From positions 248,001 to 312,000 of the forward strand of contig NZ_JYON01000001.1 in NCBI RefSeq assembly GCF_000952155.1: 64,000 nt of DNA. The letters run 5' to 3'. The notes under the pieces are model-generated. The model was not told the DNA's origin. It worked only from the letters and a program-made list of their open reading frames with translations, and searched no databases. The DNA is from Aliterella atlantica CENA595 (lineage in GTDB: Bacteria; Cyanobacteriota; Cyanobacteriia; Cyanobacteriales; Chroococcidiopsidaceae). Made by a program: the position numbers and the translations under genes. Shown here in pieces: positions 1 through 8,093 of this stretch. Each line of letters begins with the position of its first letter. Position 1 is the stretch's first letter.

Positions 1-99
1 CGCTGTTTTGATACTAGGACAAATAGTTGGAAATCTTGGGAAGATTGCCAAAAACGTATTGCTTCTAAAGGCGATGGCGGTAAAGGCAAAAAAGGCTAA
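1..99 (+). CDS. C-terminal end of an unidentified protein (5' cut off)
   Basis: Frame 1 is open from the window edge to a TAA at 97-99. It gives a 32-residue tail that starts RCFDTRTNSWKSWEDC and ends in a lysine/glycine-rich stretch. The aromatic, charged composition reads like a genuine C-terminus. The stop falls inside an intrinsic terminator, as expected for the end of a transcription unit convergent with ppc. I do not recognise the family. A 63-codon ORF in another frame (8-199) runs through the terminator into the antisense of ppc and is less credible. Confidence 0.5.
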   Translation, partial: RCFDTRTNSWKSWEDCQKRIASKGDGGKGKKG

Positions 100-115
100 A
101 TTACTAGCCTTTTTG
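88..115. terminator. Intrinsic terminator between convergent genes
   Basis: AAAGGCTA (91-98) pairs with TAGCCTTT (105-112) around a 6-nt loop. An A-run precedes the stem and a T-run follows it, so it could end transcription from both sides: the truncated gene at 1-99 and ppc on the minus strand. Confidence 0.7.
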
Positions 116-120
116 CAACT

Positions 121-3100
121 TCAACCCGTATTTCGCATTCCCGCCGCAATGCCGTTAATCGTTAACAGTGCGCCTCTAAGCAATTCCCCTTTGCTATAAC
201 GAGAATGAATTATTCCAGAATTAGCGCTATTAGATTGACGCAGGCGCTTGAGCAGCGCGACTTGTAAAAAGCCTAATGGGACAATTGTGCCATTACGTAA
301 TTGTACGGAGCGCTGCAAAACAGGATCGCCGTCTAACAAGCGTTTGTGACCAGTAATTGTTAGTACCAGATCGCGGGTAAGGTAGTATTCGTTAGCAATT
401 TGCTCGTAAACTCTTTCTAAGCGAGGTTTATCTTCTGGCAAACACAATTCATCTACATAATGTTGTGCCATTTGAATATCTACTTTTGCTAGAGTCATTT
501 CTACCTTAGAAACAACCATTTTGAAAAAGGGCCATTTGATATAGAAATAGCGCAACAATTTCAAATGTTCTTCTGGCTTTTCTTGCACGAACTCTTGCAA
601 AGCCGTACCTACACCGTACCAAGAAGGCAACAAAAAGCGCGTTTGCGTCCAGCTAAATACCCAAGGAATTGCCCGTAAACCACTCAAATCCTTATTTCCA
701 GATTGACGGCGGGCGGGACGAGAACTAATTTGCAATTGGCTAATTTCCCCAATCGGCGTAACTTGATGGAAAAAGTCGATAAAATCTGGTTGCTCGTAGA
801 TCAAGTTACGATAATGGGTACGCGATCGCGCTGATAGTTCCTCCATGATCTCATTCCAAGGCTGAATATTATCAAATCCAGTCCGCAGCAAGCTAGCTTG
901 AATTACCGCTGTAGAAATAGTCTCCAAATTGTAAAGCGCCAATTGCGGCAAAGAATACTTAGAAGCTAGCACTTCTCCTTGCTCGGTAATTTTGATTCGC
1001 CCGTTGATACTATGACCTGGTTGAGCCAAAATCGCCTCGTGTGCGGGACCACCACCACGCCCTACAGAACCGCCGCGCCCGTGAAAGATGCGTAAATTGA
1101 CTTGATAATCTTCAGCTATTTGTTGCAGTGCTTTTTGAGCTTTATGAATTTCCCAATTGCTACTCAAAAAACCAGAATCTTTGTTGCTATCTGAATAGCC
1201 GAGCATAACTTCTTGTAAGTTAGGAGTAAGGCTTGTTTCTCCTATTTGCGCCTCGTACCCACCCGCTAAAAGAGCGCGGTATAAAGGCAATTCAAAGAGT
1301 TTTTGCATTACCGCCGGAGCGCGTTGCAAATCTTCGACGGTTTCAAACAAGGGTACAACTTGAATTGTGCCTTGAGCAGTGCCAGGATCGTATAGCCCAG
1401 CTTCTTTAGCAAGTAGCAATACTTCCAATAAGTCGCTCAGTTCGCGGCTCATGCTGATGATGTAAGTTTGACAGATATTGCTGCCAAATTCTTGTTGCAG
1501 ACTGCGGACGACTCGAAATGTTTGAATTAGCTCGTTAGTTTTATCGGAAAAGGGCAACTCAGCCGGAATTAACGGACGGCGAGTTTGCAGTTCGCTCGTC
1601 AACCAGGCAACTCGCTCGGCTTCTGATAGCTCGTGATATGGTTGGGGTAATATTTTTAGGTATTCTAGAACTTCATTTAAAACATCTGCATGACGCGATG
1701 ACTCTTGGCGGATATCTAAGTGAGCCAATTTGAAATCATAAATTTCTACTTGGCAAATGAGATTTTCGAGTTCTCGGCAAGTTAGCCCTGTTTCTTGCAA
1801 ATTGCTGTGAATTAGCCGTAAATCTGCTAAAAATTCGGCTCCAGATTGATAAATTTTTTGGACGTTAACTTCTTGGATTGGCTTTTGCTGCAAGTCTTTG
1901 TCATACAAACTGGCATTGCGATCGCGCGTATTTTCCAATCTTTTGAGGATATAGCACAATTTGAGCCGATAAGGTTCTTGGCGATAGCGCAATGCTTGAG
2001 CTTCGTACACTTCGCTCATTATTGATTGTTCTTGCTCCAAAGATTCGAGCAAATCTGGCAAAACATCGCTCCAGTGCAGCGACAAACTTAATAAATCGAT
2101 CAAGCGCTTGACTGACTTGATATATTTCTCTAGCACCATTTGCCGCTGGTAGCAAGCAGTTTGCCAAGTAACTTGCGGCGTTACTGATGGGTTGCCATCT
2201 CGATCTGCGCCTACCCACGAGCCAAATTTGCAGAAATTTTTGCTCGGTGGTTTTAGTCTGGGGTAGGTAGTAGCGATCGCATGAGTTAGTCTTTGATACA
2301 GCTTGGGAATTTCATCAAATAGCACTTCTTGAAAGTAGTGCAAAGCATATTCTACTTCGTCTAGTACCGCAGGTTTGAACTGGTGCAGTTCGTCTGTGCG
2401 CCACCACAACCGAATTTCTTCAGTCAATTGATCTTTTAGTTCTGCTACTTCCCAGGAATTTGCGGTATCGACGGTTGTTATTCCTTCTTCTTGGCGATCG
2501 AGTTCTTGCAGCAATTTTGCCATCCGCCTTTGCTTGTCACGAATCGTATGGCGAACAATTTCTGTTGGGTGTGCTGTAAATACTAACTGCACGTCAAGCT
2601 GATCGATCAAACGCTGAATCTGCTGGGGTGGCACATTCATATTGTGCAAGTGGGGAAACAGCGTATGGAACGTTTCTTGATTTTGGCGATCGCTATTAAT
2701 TACTTGCCAATTTTTTTCTAGTAAGTCTACTTCGAGCGTACCATTACTAAATTGCAGGTGTTCTTGATGCGACTTAATAGACACTGCTGCAGTTTTTTGC
2801 TGGAAGCGACTAATTTGCTGGCGTTGTTCGTAATGCTGCTCGACGATATTAATTAGTTGGAAGTATAAAGCAAAAGCACGAGCCGCTCTAATTGCTTCGT
2901 TAAGATCCAATTGCGAGATCAACTTAGCAACTGAAGCAGCTTGATCGTTAGTTGCTTGTCCTTCTGGAGAACACAAATCGCGCAGGTGTTCTAAAAGATT
3001 GACTAATTGTTGACCGCACTCTTGGCGAATTACAGACTCCCACAAGCCCTCTACCACCTGGAGACGCTGGCGTAGGAATAGATCGATGGGAGAAACAGTA

Positions 3101-3141
3101 ACGTCTAATGCGTCAGTAGAGGAGTGAAGGAGCGAACTCAT
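121..3141 (-). CDS. ppc: Phosphoenolpyruvate carboxylase
   Basis: This cytosolic enzyme adds bicarbonate to phosphoenolpyruvate to make oxaloacetate, the main anaplerotic reaction in cyanobacteria. The 1006-residue length is normal for cyanobacterial PEPC. Seen in the sequence are the catalytic histidine motif VFTAHPTE (around residue 190), the glycine-rich loop [19 protein letters not shown] in the second half, and the family C-terminal tail ending MRNTG. The ATG at 3141 is taken as the start because the sequence from MSSLLHSS onward runs straight into the family N-terminus. It is monocistronic and convergent with the gene at 1-99. Identification is secure. Confidence 0.97.
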   Translation of the reverse strand: MSSLLHSSTDALDVTVSPIDLFLRQRLQVVEGLWESVIRQECGQQLVNLLEHLRDLCSPEGQATNDQAASVAKLISQLDLNEAIRAARAFALYFQLINIVEQHYEQRQQISRFQQKTAAVSIKSHQEHLQFSNGTLEVDLLEKNWQVINSDRQNQETFHTLFPHLHNMNVPPQQIQRLIDQLDVQLVFTAHPTEIVRHTIRDKQRRMAKLLQELDRQEEGITTVDTANSWEVAELKDQLTEEIRLWWRTDELHQFKPAVLDEVEYALHYFQEVLFDEIPKLYQRLTHAIATTYPRLKPPSKNFCKFGSWVGADRDGNPSVTPQVTWQTACYQRQMVLEKYIKSVKRLIDLLSLSLHWSDVLPDLLESLEQEQSIMSEVYEAQALRYRQEPYRLKLCYILKRLENTRDRNASLYDKDLQQKPIQEVNVQKIYQSGAEFLADLRLIHSNLQETGLTCRELENLICQVEIYDFKLAHLDIRQESSRHADVLNEVLEYLKILPQPYHELSEAERVAWLTSELQTRRPLIPAELPFSDKTNELIQTFRVVRSLQQEFGSNICQTYIISMSRELSDLLEVLLLAKEAGLYDPGTAQGTIQVVPLFETVEDLQRAPAVMQKLFELPLYRALLAGGYEAQIGETSLTPNLQEVMLGYSDSNKDSGFLSSNWEIHKAQKALQQIAEDYQVNLRIFHGRGGSVGRGGGPAHEAILAQPGHSINGRIKITEQGEVLASKYSLPQLALYNLETISTAVIQASLLRTGFDNIQPWNEIMEELSARSRTHYRNLIYEQPDFIDFFHQVTPIGEISQLQISSRPARRQSGNKDLSGLRAIPWVFSWTQTRFLLPSWYGVGTALQEFVQEKPEEHLKLLRYFYIKWPFFKMVVSKVEMTLAKVDIQMAQHYVDELCLPEDKPRLERVYEQIANEYYLTRDLVLTITGHKRLLDGDPVLQRSVQLRNGTIVPLGFLQVALLKRLRQSNSANSGIIHSRYSKGELLRGALLTINGIAAGMRNTG

Positions 3142-3274
3142 AAGTGTTTGTACGGGTAATAACCGAGAATAATCTAATGATTTTAGGGTTCAAATTCGAT
3201 TTAAGTAGTTGCACAAACAACAATCTGGCTATTTATTGCAGTGCGATCGCGTTCAATTGCAACCTACAATCAAT

Positions 3275-3496
3275 TTACTCCTGCGTGGGGAAAGGCAGAA
3301 TAGGTAAGCGATCGCCCCGAAATACTTCCTCACTACTTTGTCCAATTGCTTGCATAGTTTCGGCTACAGCTTTTCCTGCTACCAACGCTGCTAAAACTGG
3401 TACTGTGCTAATTTGCAGCAAAATTTGATTGGGAATAGTAAATAAGCCTAGATTGAGTCCATCGCTAGGCAATGTTTGACGACGAGAATCAGCCAT
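3275..3496 (-). CDS. Small conserved cyanobacterial hypothetical protein
   Basis: A 73-residue protein starting MADSRRQTLPSDGLNL. An upstream in-frame ATG at 3547 would add 17 residues, but the MADSRRQT start looks more natural. The middle (PNQILLQISTVPVLAALVAG) is hydrophobic and could be one membrane-associated helix; the C-terminus is proline-rich (GDRLPILPFP). I recognise this as a type of short protein conserved among cyanobacteria, but know no function. It sits upstream of ppc on the same strand, about 130 bp away. Confidence 0.6.
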   Translation of the reverse strand: MADSRRQTLPSDGLNLGLFTIPNQILLQISTVPVLAALVAGKAVAETMQAIGQSSEEVFRGDRLPILPFPTQE

Positions 3497-3774
3497 AGTT
3501 AACTTTTTGCTAATTAATAATATTAAAGATACTTGAGGTTCGGGCAATTTCTACGTTAAGGCTAGTGTAGCGTTCTTCCACCCACAATACTGATACCAAA
3601 CAGCTAAATTTATATCTCCTGCTTCTACCTGTAGATATAGAATGCTACATTTGCTTCAAACTATTCAAAACTTAAAATTTTAAACTCAAAACTACCTTCC
3701 CAGACTGTAGACAATAACTCAACAAAGAATTTATACTTGATCCTCAACTTTACAGCAGACACCACAAGGAGGGT

Positions 3775-4146
3775 ATTATCGCTGAACCACTAAACCTAAC
3801 TGTTAGCCTGCGAGGTACGCGTGAAGTCCAAGATAACTACCAGCTATTTCGCCTTACAGGTCTGTTAGATGCTTTTTCTGAACCAACTTTCCGCAAAGTT
3901 ATTAGCAAATGTATTGAAGAAGGACCAACACATATAATTTTGGACCTATCTCAAATAGATTTTGTTGATAGTTCTGGCTTAGGGGCTTTGGTACAACTAA
4001 CTAAACAGGCTCAAAGCGCCGGAGGTACATCACAAATTGTTACTAATGCCCGTGTCACTCAAACGGTAAAGGTAGTTCGTTTAGAGCAATTTTTGTCTCT
4101 GCGCCCAAGCGTAGACATCGCTTTAGAAAATGCTAAACAGTCTTAG
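3775..4146 (+). CDS. STAS-domain protein (anti-sigma factor antagonist type), non-standard start codon
   Basis: STAS proteins of the SpoIIAA/RsbV type bind partner-switching kinases and regulate sigma factors or other outputs. The reading frame opens after a stop at 3715-3717 and gives a complete STAS fold: the strand IILDLSQIDFVDSSGLGAL, with the serine normally phosphorylated in SSG, then a nucleotide-loop-like region and a C-terminal helix. No ATG or GTG lies between the stop and the domain; the first TTG (3940) would delete half of it. An AAGGAGG Shine-Dalgarno sequence at 3766-3772 precedes ATT (3775) and ATC (3778), so initiation is probably at one of these. The length is then about 123 residues, normal for the family. 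A hairpin follows the gene. Confidence 0.8.
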   Translation: MIAEPLNLTVSLRGTREVQDNYQLFRLTGLLDAFSEPTFRKVISKCIEEGPTHIILDLSQIDFVDSSGLGALVQLTKQAQSAGGTSQIVTNARVTQTVKVVRLEQFLSLRPSVDIALENAKQS

Positions 4147-4174
4147 CTACTTGCAGCAAGATAAATTATTTATT

Positions 4175-4214
4175 GCTATCCGATTTTTGCGATTTGGATA
4201 GCTTACTTTTTAGA
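4175..4214 (+). terminator. Probable terminator after the STAS gene
   Basis: GCTATCC (4175-4181) pairs with GGATAGC (4196-4202) across a 14-nt loop, followed by a T-rich tract (TTACTTTTTAG). The stem is short, so this is moderate evidence. Confidence 0.4.
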
Positions 4215-4299
4215 TTTTTCGCCTAACTGCGACAATCGAGCCAAGCGATCGCTCATCAGCAGTTATATTAGCTTTGGTGTTAGGAGGAATAGTTGCTTT

Positions 4300-4761
4300 G
4301 TGACCGAGGAGGATTGTTTAATTCGAGTACCAGGGGAAAATTCGGCGGCACAATATTTACAGCCGTTGGCGGGGTTATTAATGGCAGCACAAATTCAACA
4401 GGTGTCGCCCGCAGCATTGGCTTATATTGGCGATGCGGTGTACGAACTCTATATTCGGACTAATTATTTACTGCCGCCAAAAAAGTCGCATCTCTACCAT
4501 CAATTAGTGGTAGAACAAGTACGTGCCGAAACTCAAGCATTACATCTCGCTTCGCTTACTCCTCACTTAAATGCTACTGAATTAGACATTGTCCGGCGCG
4601 GGCGCAATATTGCTCACAAACACTCAAGACGAGTCAATCCTGAGATTTATCAACAAGCTACTAGCTTAGAAACCTTAGTTGGTTATCTTTACCTGACTGA
4701 CTTCCCGCGTTTAAGTCAGTTGCTAGCAAAACTGAGTTTAGTAGCTGAAGCAGAAAAATAA
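4300..4761 (+). CDS. mrnC: Mini-ribonuclease III
   Basis: A stand-alone RNase III catalytic domain without a double-stranded-RNA-binding domain. It is known to mature 23S rRNA ends in bacteria with this family. The 153-residue protein starts at GTG 4300. Its signature is AYIGDAVYELYIR (the acidic catalytic motif), with RRGRN and an E-T-L-V-G-Y-L-Y motif further on. The gene just downstream encodes a 23S rRNA methyltransferase (rlmB), so the pair makes a small rRNA-processing neighbourhood; the same pairing occurs in other bacteria. The N-terminal 30 residues are not conserved and the start could lie further in. Confidence 0.9.
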   Translation: MTEEDCLIRVPGENSAAQYLQPLAGLLMAAQIQQVSPAALAYIGDAVYELYIRTNYLLPPKKSHLYHQLVVEQVRAETQALHLASLTPHLNATELDIVRRGRNIAHKHSRRVNPEIYQQATSLETLVGYLYLTDFPRLSQLLAKLSLVAEAEK

Positions 4762-4897
4762 TGTAAAGGTTTGCATTATACCATTGCGGGGATCGCAAAG
4801 CAATAGCAAAGATCGATCTTTGGATACTAAAATAGATTTTTGATTTCTTTAAATTAGTAATTGGTACGGACGACCAGATTTAAAACAACAAAAGCAA

Positions 4898-5971
4898 ATG
4901 GCTGATAAACCTTATAAAAAAATAGCTGCTGGCAAACCGCATCATGGTAAACCGCAAAAAAGTCACGGCAAAGGCATCATTAAGCCCGTACTGAAAAAGC
5001 AAGTAACTAAAAGTTACGATCGCGATTTCCCCAAAAAATCTGCCAAGCCAGTGAAAATAAGTTTGTCCGCTCCACAAACTGCAGAGCGTAGCTACAACAA
5101 AGAGCGCGAACCAAGATTTTCACCTCCACCGCAGGAACGTACGCCCAGATTTTCCCCGCCACCGTCTGTCGATCCAGAGGAAGATAACGATTTACTCTAC
5201 GGTCGTCATACAGTTTTATCAGCATTAGAAAACCAACGTCGTCTCAACCGCATTTGGATTACTGCGCGATTGCGCTACGATCCCCGTTTTCATTCTTTGA
5301 TTGCTCAAGCCAAAGACAACGGCACAGTAATTGATGAAGTCGATCCCAAACGCTTAGACCAAATTACTAATCGGGCAAATCATCAAGGAGTAGCAGCGCA
5401 AATTGCTCCTTACAACTACAGCGAACTAGGCGAGTTGATCGAAAAAGCAAAATCTAGCTCCGATCAACCTGTAATTGTAGTTGTCGACAGTCTTACCGAT
5501 CCTCACAATTTGGGGGCAATTATTCGCACAGCAGAAGCAATTGGCGCTCAAGGTTTAGTTATTCCCCAAAGAAGGGCAGTAGGAGTAACATCTAGCGTCA
5601 TGAAGGTAGCAGCAGGCGCTTTAGAGACGTTTGCTGTCGCTAGGGTAGTCAATCTCAGCCGCGCCTTAGAAGAATTAAAGGATGCAGGTTTTTGGATCTA
5701 CGGCACAGCAGCAAATGCTAGCCAACCATTACATACAGTAAAATTTAGCGGTGCGATCGCCCTAGTTATTGGCGCAGAAGGTGAAGGATTGAGTTTGCTA
5801 ACTCAACGTAATTGCGATGTATTAGTGTCTATTCCTTTGGTCGGAAATACGCCGAGTTTGAATGCTTCTGTAGCCGCAGGTATGGCTTTATATGAAATTT
5901 ATCGCCAACGCTGGGGTGACAAATTATATTTAGATAAGTTACAAACAGATAAATTGAAAAAAGAAGCGTAA
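4898..5971 (+). CDS. rlmB: 23S rRNA (guanosine-2'-O-)-methyltransferase, TrmH/RlmB family
   Basis: A SPOUT-class, SAM-dependent methyltransferase that 2'-O-methylates a guanosine of 23S rRNA. The 357-residue protein has a lysine/proline-rich, probably disordered N-terminal extension of about 100 residues (contains [10 protein letters not shown] and repeated RFSPPP). The substrate-binding domain follows ([14 protein letters not shown]), then the SPOUT knot with [25 protein letters not shown] and [18 protein letters not shown]. The long basic extension is commonly seen in cyanobacterial members. It follows mrnC on the same strand. Confidence 0.92.
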   Translation: MADKPYKKIAAGKPHHGKPQKSHGKGIIKPVLKKQVTKSYDRDFPKKSAKPVKISLSAPQTAERSYNKEREPRFSPPPQERTPRFSPPPSVDPEEDNDLLYGRHTVLSALENQRRLNRIWITARLRYDPRFHSLIAQAKDNGTVIDEVDPKRLDQITNRANHQGVAAQIAPYNYSELGELIEKAKSSSDQPVIVVVDSLTDPHNLGAIIRTAEAIGAQGLVIPQRRAVGVTSSVMKVAAGALETFAVARVVNLSRALEELKDAGFWIYGTAANASQPLHTVKFSGAIALVIGAEGEGLSLLTQRNCDVLVSIPLVGNTPSLNASVAAGMALYEIYRQRWGDKLYLDKLQTDKLKKEA

Positions 5972-6046
5972 ACAAGTATAACAAGTTGGGAATTATATTA
6001 ACAGCAATTGGACTGGTCAACTTACAAACAGCAGAAGGCAAGAACA

Positions 6047-6337
6047 ATGGGAAACATTTGGCAAGACATCAAAGAGATTTTGACTAATTTCTTCCAAAGC
6101 TTAGGTTGGGCTTGGTGGATAGAGATAACAACACAAAACCCTCGTTGCACTTATTACTTCGGTCCATTCTTAAGCACAAAAGAAGCGCATACAGCGATGA
6201 ATGGATATGTAGAAGATTTGGAGCAAGAAGGAGCAATAGGCATTAGTGTTGCCGTCAAGCGCTGCAAACCAGTAAATTTGACAATTGCCGAGGATATAAG
6301 CGAGAAACCCCGTCAGATTCAGCCAGTTTATCAATAA
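6047..6337 (+). CDS. DUF1816 domain protein
   Basis: A 96-residue protein matching the cyanobacterial DUF1816 family: a tryptophan-rich N-terminal segment (LGWAWWIEITTQNPRC), then YYFGPF, S-x-x-EA and a Y-V-E-D-L-E-Q-E-G-A segment. The family resembles the CpcD-type small linker domain, but its function is not settled. The ATG at 6047 (MGNIWQDI) is preferred to an upstream TTG at 6008 because the added residues are not family-like. It is convergent with the hydrolase gene. Confidence 0.75.
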   Translation: MGNIWQDIKEILTNFFQSLGWAWWIEITTQNPRCTYYFGPFLSTKEAHTAMNGYVEDLEQEGAIGISVAVKRCKPVNLTIAEDISEKPRQIQPVYQ

Positions 6338-6351
6338 AAGCGATCGCTTTT
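6336..6351. terminator. HIP1-centred palindrome after DUF1816
   Basis: A 16-bp perfect palindrome: AAAAGC, GATC, GCTTTT. It embeds a HIP1 octamer and overlaps the DUF1816 stop codon. It could fold as a 6-bp hairpin ending in a T-run and act as a weak terminator; this is inferred from shape only. Confidence 0.3.
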
Positions 6352-6390
6352 GGGGATGAGGGGACAAGGAGACAAGGAAGACACATTAAG

Positions 6391-7269
6391 TTAAATCCTC
6401 CCCTGCTCCCCCTGCTCCCCCTGCTCCCCCTGCTCTCTTACCTGTGGATGTAACTCAAGCCAGCAGTCTATGTCGCTAATTACTTGCTGGGGAATTTCCC
6501 AAGGAAATAAATGGGCTGTGTTGGGGTAACATTGCCAATCGCAATCTTTGAGGTGTTGGGCAGTTTCTAGGCTCGATTGGGCGGTAATGTGTCTATCTTC
6601 TGCGCCAGCTAGCATTAAACAAGGACATTGAATCTGTGCTAATGCTTCTAGACGGTTGTAGCCAGCTTTGAGGGCAGTATTTAGGGCGTTATTAGCTGCA
6701 CTAGAAGTTTGCAAATAAGCTGTCATGGCATCAGCAGCGAGATAGCGGTAGGTAGCAGGAGTATGTTGTTGGACGAGATAGCGGTAAAGTGACTTTTTGC
6801 CAAATGTATCGATATTCCACTGCCAGCTAGGTTGCAGTTGATTGATAATTGAGGCTACGCCAGTATATAAATTATCTTGCCAGCTAATTGGTGGATGGTT
6901 GCCTCTAGGTCTTGCGGCAGTAGCAATTAAGATTAAGCCAGTAACTCTTTGTGGCAACTTCAAGGCAAGTTCCATTGCTAAAATGCCACCTAATGACCAG
7001 CCGAGGACAAGGCATTTTTCAATCTTTAAACGCTCTAGCAACGCCTCTAAGTCAGCTAAATGATCTTGCATGACAAAATTGCCTTGATAGCGGCTTTTAC
7101 CGTATCCACGCAAGTCAGGAGCGATCGCCATAAAGCGTTTAGACAAATGTTGAGTAAATACAGACATACTACTGCCCGAACCTGGATGCCCGTGTAAGCA
7201 GAGAATCGGAAAGCCTTGCCCTTGAATATGAACGTTAAGCTGATGTGGTTGTCTAATATTGGATGTCAC
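6391..7269 (-). CDS. Alpha/beta-fold hydrolase
   Basis: A 292-residue hydrolase of unknown substrate. It has the HGHPGSG oxyanion region near residue 26, the nucleophile elbow GWSLGG (Ser92), a likely acid in AGAEDRH and a likely catalytic His in NTAHLFPWE. The overall pattern resembles haloperoxidase or epoxide-hydrolase-like cytosolic enzymes; no signal peptide is seen. The last residues (REQGEQGEQGEQGRI) are encoded by a 9-bp tandem repeat and are probably a recent read-through tail rather than part of the fold. It is convergent with DUF1816. Confidence 0.85.
   Translation of the reverse strand: MTSNIRQPHQLNVHIQGQGFPILCLHGHPGSGSSMSVFTQHLSKRFMAIAPDLRGYGKSRYQGNFVMQDHLADLEALLERLKIEKCLVLGWSLGGILAMELALKLPQRVTGLILIATAARPRGNHPPISWQDNLYTGVASIINQLQPSWQWNIDTFGKKSLYRYLVQQHTPATYRYLAADAMTAYLQTSSAANNALNTALKAGYNRLEALAQIQCPCLMLAGAEDRHITAQSSLETAQHLKDCDWQCYPNTAHLFPWEIPQQVISDIDCWLELHPQVREQGEQGEQGEQGRI
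6402..6437. repeat. Four 9-bp tandem repeats inside the hydrolase C-terminus
   Basis: Four consecutive CCTGCTCCC units, the last with one change. On the minus strand they encode the repeated Gly-Glu-Gln at the end of the hydrolase. Such G-rich tandem repeats are usually intergenic in cyanobacteria. Confidence 0.85.
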
Positions 7270-7312
7270 AGCAGAAAGTAATAATTAGCTCAAATTGAAT
7301 AGAGATCGCACC

Positions 7313-7891
7313 TCAATCCCAAATCTCTGATAAATCTAGCTCAAACCCAGGCAATACATCCTCACCAGACAAGGAAACAGGATTGCTAAGAACTTCTACA
7401 TCCCGATTGAGGCGATAAATTTCTACCTGGCGATTTTCAGGAATAATTAGCCAGCCTAGACGAGTACCATTATCTAAATATTCCTGCATTTTGCTTTGCA
7501 CATCGGTTAGGCGATCGCTAGGCGAACATAACTCCACAACAAAATCAGGACAAATTGGCGCAAATTTACGCTTTTGTGCCTGACTTAAGGTATCCCAGCG
7601 CTCTTGTTTTATCCAAGATAGATCGGGAGAACGAATAGCACCATTAGGCAACGTAAAACCAGCCGAGGAATCAAAACCCACACCAAGACGAGTTCTTTGA
7701 TTCCATATCCACAATTGCCCAGCTAGTCCCCAATTTTGTCTTCCTGTGTCGCTTCCGGCGGGTGACATGACTACTAATTCTCCTTTAGCACTACGCTCAA
7801 ATCTCAAATCTCGGTTGGAGTGACAAATCTGCTCGAATCGCTCATCGGTGAGTTCCATAGTAGAGTTTAGGTCTAAAGTTAAGGCAGTCAT
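7313..7891 (-). CDS. Uma2 family (DUF820) putative restriction endonuclease
   Basis: A 192-residue member of the Uma2 family, a PD-(D/E)xK nuclease-like fold hugely expanded in cyanobacteria with no settled role. Motifs seen: RSPDLSWIKQERW (catalytic D), FVVELCSPSDRLTDVQSKMQEY (E, then K as the family's E-x-x-S-P-S block) and GWLIIPENRQVEIYR. It starts at ATG 7891 (MTALTLDLNSTMEL). It stands alone between a hydrolase and clpB. A second family member is at 35153-35722. Confidence 0.88.
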   Translation of the reverse strand: MTALTLDLNSTMELTDERFEQICHSNRDLRFERSAKGELVVMSPAGSDTGRQNWGLAGQLWIWNQRTRLGVGFDSSAGFTLPNGAIRSPDLSWIKQERWDTLSQAQKRKFAPICPDFVVELCSPSDRLTDVQSKMQEYLDNGTRLGWLIIPENRQVEIYRLNRDVEVLSNPVSLSGEDVLPGFELDLSEIWD

Positions 7892-8093
7892 GGCGTTTGT
7901 AATAGTTATTTAGCCTATATCCATCATTTTAGAACGATCGCCCAGAGAAACTTGCCGAGGAAGGACGGAGATCCCCGCCGAGAATACGCGATCGCCGATC
8001 TAGGAAATCGCCTGCTAATTTTTACAATTAACGGTATAGATACTTTTTACTTTATTAAATATATCTGTCCCTTCGTCTCTACCTAATCAGCCT

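Noticed and set aside
8..199. 63-codon plus-strand ORF at the left edge
   Set aside because: It crosses an intrinsic terminator and runs antisense into ppc; frame 1 gives a more protein-like tail ending at 99.
1901..2218. 105-codon minus-strand ORF inside ppc
   Set aside because: Same strand as ppc in another frame, fully inside a conserved enzyme; composition is Arg/Ala-rich shadow.
3144..3428. 94-codon plus-strand ORF
   Set aside because: Overlaps the small conserved protein on the other strand and has no recognisable content.
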